DNA of 64,000 nucleotides from Tigriopus japonicus. Taxonomy: Eukaryota; Arthropoda; Copepoda; Harpacticoida; Harpacticidae. The notes under the pieces were generated by a model. That model searched no databases and was not told the origin of the DNA. It saw nothing but the letters and a program-made list of their open reading frames with translations. A program made the position numbers and the translations under genes. Below, one piece after another: positions 60,731-64,000 of this stretch. The stretch lies in assembly GCA_010645155.1 (NCBI GenBank), contig CM021313.1:2488871-2552870 (forward strand). Direction: 5' to 3'. Positions within the stretch are counted from its first letter, which is position 1. Every line of letters begins with the position of its first letter.

Positions 60731-63240
60731 GATCAAGTCCGGGTTCCACTGACAACGTGCAGCTCAATGAGTTCAGGCATGAAAAAAGACAACTTAATGG
60801 CTGCCGCGTTTCTTGCGTTAGCCGCTGAAGTGAACACTGACAAATCACGAACACGCCGAGGTTGATAACATTCCTTAGTATTGCAATTTCAATGCCTGAG
60901 AGATTTCTTTTAAAATTATGTACTTTTAAATGTCGGTTTAAATGACCTGCTCCACCCTTGAAAGAAGGATGGGTTTCTGAACGACAACGAGTTCTGAGTT
61001 AAATGCCCTTGTTCAAAAACGCGCGGACTCTTGGCTCCTTCCTCCTCTCATCCAACCTGGCGGCAAGTCCCGTGCCATCCATCCAATCCATAGATACATC
61101 CATCTACATCAGCCAGTCAGTCAGTGAGTGCTACAAAGTACTCGGTGGACGCCTTCTCCTCCAACTTGTCCGCGTCTATGGCGCTCAGTGTTCTGAGTTC
61201 TGACCCCAAGTTAAGCTGGTCCTTCAAGCAACCAGAGGGTAACATCTTGTTGCCACACTCTTTCAAGTCGAACTGAGTTAGGGATAGAGACGAAGCTCGA
61301 AATGCCGGTTTATCGTTGAAATCCGAAGTCATCCATCCTTATATATGTCAATAGATCTTTAATTTTACCAGGCCTGTAGACTGAAAATTGACGTGGTTTT
61401 GTTTAGGTCCAAAAACTGATTTACAAAACAAATTGTCACTTTTCTATTTGTTCTATTTTTTTGTCATGCTAAAATCATGACATGAACTAAACAAAATATT
61501 CCTGAAATGCAATATACATACAGACATACATACATACTTTAAGTCCATTTTTTACCAAGATTTTGCACTTCAACACTTGTGAGAGGATATTGGATGCCTC
61601 TTTTTTTGAAAGAGTCAGCAGGTTAATATTTGCCAACTTTCATTTTTTGTTTTAAATGAACAAAACCTCTGCAAGATGTAACATATTTTTACCTTTTTTT
61701 TAATTTTTATTGCAAGTTTGAAGAAAAAAAACTTCTAAGCACTTTGTGTGATGGATGATTTTTTCTCAAAATTGCCCTAAAAATTGCCCCCAAAATTGCC
61801 CTTGCATAGCCCTTTCTTTAATGCTTGACATTGATTTTGTAATCTCACCAAGGCAGAAATCAGATCTCAAGTGTACTTCTTTTTTGCAATAAATAATCCA
61901 TTCGAACCGCTTCCATCTCTATAATTCAGGGTTACTCTCATGAATGATTAAAACCAGAATTATTGAGAGGAGTCAGGAACACCGCAAATGTATCTTCTTT
62001 TAACCGTAACTCAATTTTGGATAAAATTTGAACAATAGTAATTTACGAAAACCGAAAAAACTTTTGAGGGAGCAACCCTGTTAGCTTTTAACGCCTTCTC
62101 ACGTCTGGACAGGTTTCAGCTTTGGAGAGAACTTGCGAGTTTTAGGGTTGGACCCACAACAGATAACCAATTGATTTTCCTCCTTGTTCATTCCTGCATT
62201 GAAATGTTATTATACTGAATTATGTTTTTTTACTTAAAAATGTACTTTGTGTCTTTACATTTTGTGCTTTTTAATCATAAGCTTTAGTTAAGACAAGTTT
62301 TCAGATGGCTTCACTTAGAGTTCCTCACTGAAAGTGGTCCCTGAGTCATGGCCAAATAAAGCGCCAAAGTTCTAGGTTTCAGGCGGGCTTTAAAAATATT
62401 CAAGCGAGACCAAAAACAAGCGGAGAGAAGAGGACGCCAAAGCGTCGCACGTTTTTGGCGCCAAAAGCTGCAGGTCCTGTTATAGAATTGGTAGCTTGGT
62501 GTCGCCTTAATGAAAGGAAAAGACGCAAAGTTCTTTGGGTTTTTTCCCACTTCAAACAGAAAAAAAATCATGAATATTGTAATATGTCAAAATTGACATT
62601 ATGGTTGGGAGAGTATTTCAATTAATTATTTTTCTGAGTTCAGTGATGCAATTTTTTGGCCTTGTGGATAGCCGTTTGAATGATTTTTTCTTAAGTTCTT
62701 GGATCAACAAAAATATTGATCGACTGGTGAGGTAGTGGGAAACTTGTTTGTTCAAGTGTAATCTCAAGTATTTTTCAGCATGAAATCTCGAGATGCTTGC
62801 TGGAAATCAACGCAAGATGGGTCTGGCAACGCTAGGTCTCTGCTGATATTTTTCTCAGTTCATTACGGCTAAAGCCTTGTGGCCACGAAGGGCGTACAAG
62901 GGGCGTACCAAAAAGAATGCAAATGGCTTAACAATTTGAGAACCGTAAAAATTATATAACCAATCATTAAAAGCTTTTATTGAACATGATCCTGTTCTTG
63001 AGATTTAATATATCCTCAAAAGTGCTACCGCTCCTTGAAGCATGAAGTAAGGAATCTAAGGTTTTTTTCGGATATGGCATTCAAAATGCCATATCCGAAT
63101 TACATGGTGATCAGTCCACAATTTGAAACCTTTTGTGAATCATGAAGTCCTTAGTCATAAATTATTTGAGCGCTAAAACGTTCCACCCTTCTTCCAGCAA
63201 TCTTGTGATGCACAAACAAAGCTTCAGGATCCTTTTAAAC
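60731..63240. other. 5' flank of ZNF367 and intergenic DNA
   Basis: 60731 to about 61100 should hold the promoter and leader of the minus-strand gene, with CATCCATC and CAGTCAGT runs at about 61070-61125. The rest is AT-rich, with CATA repeats at about 61518-61535 and AAATTGCCC repeated at about 61777-61800. No coding exon is recognised. Confidence 0.5.
63067..63099. repeat. Perfect 14-bp stem hairpin
   Basis: TTCGGATATGGCAT, TCAAA loop, ATGCCATATCCGAA. A perfect stem seen directly. It is not followed by a T run in either direction, so not a terminator. Confidence 0.9.
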
Positions 63241-63446
63241 CAGGGGTGTGCAACTGATTAAGCAGTGGGCCAAATTGGTCGGACCGTTGGCGCTCGCGGG
63301 CCACACCATCCAAAAAGGCAAACAATTTCTAGTATAAAATTCTGCAATCTACCTACCGCAACTGCGGGCCACAGTCTATTGAAAATGATAGAGCCTCTCG
63401 CGGGCCACGCAAAATCAGCTCGCGGGCCAGGGTTTGCACACCCCTG
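63241..63446. mobile_element. Short non-autonomous hAT element with target-site duplication
   Basis: It starts CAGGGGTGTGCAAC and ends GTTTGCACACCCCTG, inverted ends of the hAT type. Flanking 8-mers TTTTAAAC and GTTTAAAC match at seven of eight positions. The interior has repeated GCGGGCCAC motifs on both sides, as in hAT subterminal regions. Confidence 0.85.
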
Positions 63447-63454
63447 GTTTAAAC

Positions 63455-64000
63455 TATACCACAGGAAGGGCACTCCTTGGAGTCGTCAAAATGGTCGCTT
63501 GCCTTTTTGAATCGACAAGGTCCCTCACAAGCTCAATTGTCAGCCTTTGACGCACATTTCTTCAAATCTTCATTGACTTTTTAAGCCCACATTTTTCTTT
63601 TCTTTTGGTCAAATTCGGCAAACTTGACTAAAATGGAGAGCTTTGACCCCATAGACACCATTCAATGCGTTTTTCCCATCTTTTATGATTGTTGTATCTC
63701 CGTTAATCGATTTCATTATTTAATGACTGCGTTCCACGAACTATACTCTCTTACGTTTTGATGACCACAATGAAATACAGGGTGCGTCTAACGTTTTTGC
63801 CGCATATTTGAAATGACATCACTCGTTAGCTGTTGGAACTATTGGGCTAAAATTTGTAATGAGTCTTCCTCCATCATTGCTTAATCATTGCAACAATAAA
63901 TAGGTTCCAAAGATGCTGAGACGGTCCCGCAGGTATGGAAATTGCATGCCATACAATCCACGCCGGAAGATCAAATTGTGAAAATGGCGAGTTTCTGGAC
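63455..64000. other. Intergenic right edge, nothing recognised
   Basis: AT-rich sequence with no frame of protein character and no repeat recognised within the window. Confidence 0.5.

Noticed and set aside
63067..63099. Transcription terminator hairpin
   Set aside because: No T run follows and bacterial-type terminators are not expected here.

Overview
This is a eukaryotic genomic window, and the proteins it encodes are animal proteins. They have many exons, short GT-AG introns (often 60-80 bp), CAG/CAA-rich glutamine tracts and two CLIP-domain serine proteases, which are an arthropod speciality. I infer an arthropod, most likely a crustacean such as a copepod; no sequence here proves the species. 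Two runs of N (8163-8318 and 32424-32980) are assembly gaps.

Layout: 1-985 holds the 5' part of an unidentified proline/serine-rich protein (minus strand, running off the left edge). 986-12460 is gene-poor and full of repeats: a MITE-like element, an inverted pair of 17-bp minisatellites, a nested inverted-repeat element and dispersed repeat copies. 12461-23670 carries a WNK kinase gene of 17 coding exons whose phases all close (2151 aa). 26393-28343 is NOL9/GRC3, an RNA 5'-kinase of ribosome biogenesis, and 29405-31421 is a SMYD4-like TPR/MYND/SET protein. 31983-33594 is a near-identical direct duplication around an assembly gap. 35880-40857 is a SYD-1/SYDE (RhoGAP100F) synaptic RhoGAP with PDZ, C2 and RhoGAP domains. 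42995-48547 (minus) holds two head-to-tail CLIP-domain trypsin-like proteases. 49987-58255 is transposon territory: three-part evidence for non-autonomous hAT elements (one carrying 52 copies of a 20-bp unit), a broken Gypsy retrotransposon, a LINE reverse-transcriptase fragment and a foldback element nested inside a dispersed repeat. 58843-60730 (minus) is ZNF367. A third hAT-like element lies at 63241-63446.

The genes do not form one pathway: WNK (ion and volume signalling), NOL9 (rRNA processing), SMYD4 (lysine methylation), SYD-1 (synapse assembly), CLIP proteases (extracellular cascades such as clotting or immunity) and ZNF367 (transcription) are ordinary neighbours. The unusual signal is in the DNA between them. 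At least eight separate long inverted repeats (foldback elements) occur in 64 kb, two of them with arms built from amplified short tandem units or long enough to make hairpin RNA. In addition, the two proteases seem to share a single signal-peptide exon.

Exon limits were read by eye from splice consensus and reading-frame continuity. Protein identities rest on recognised motifs, not on a database search.
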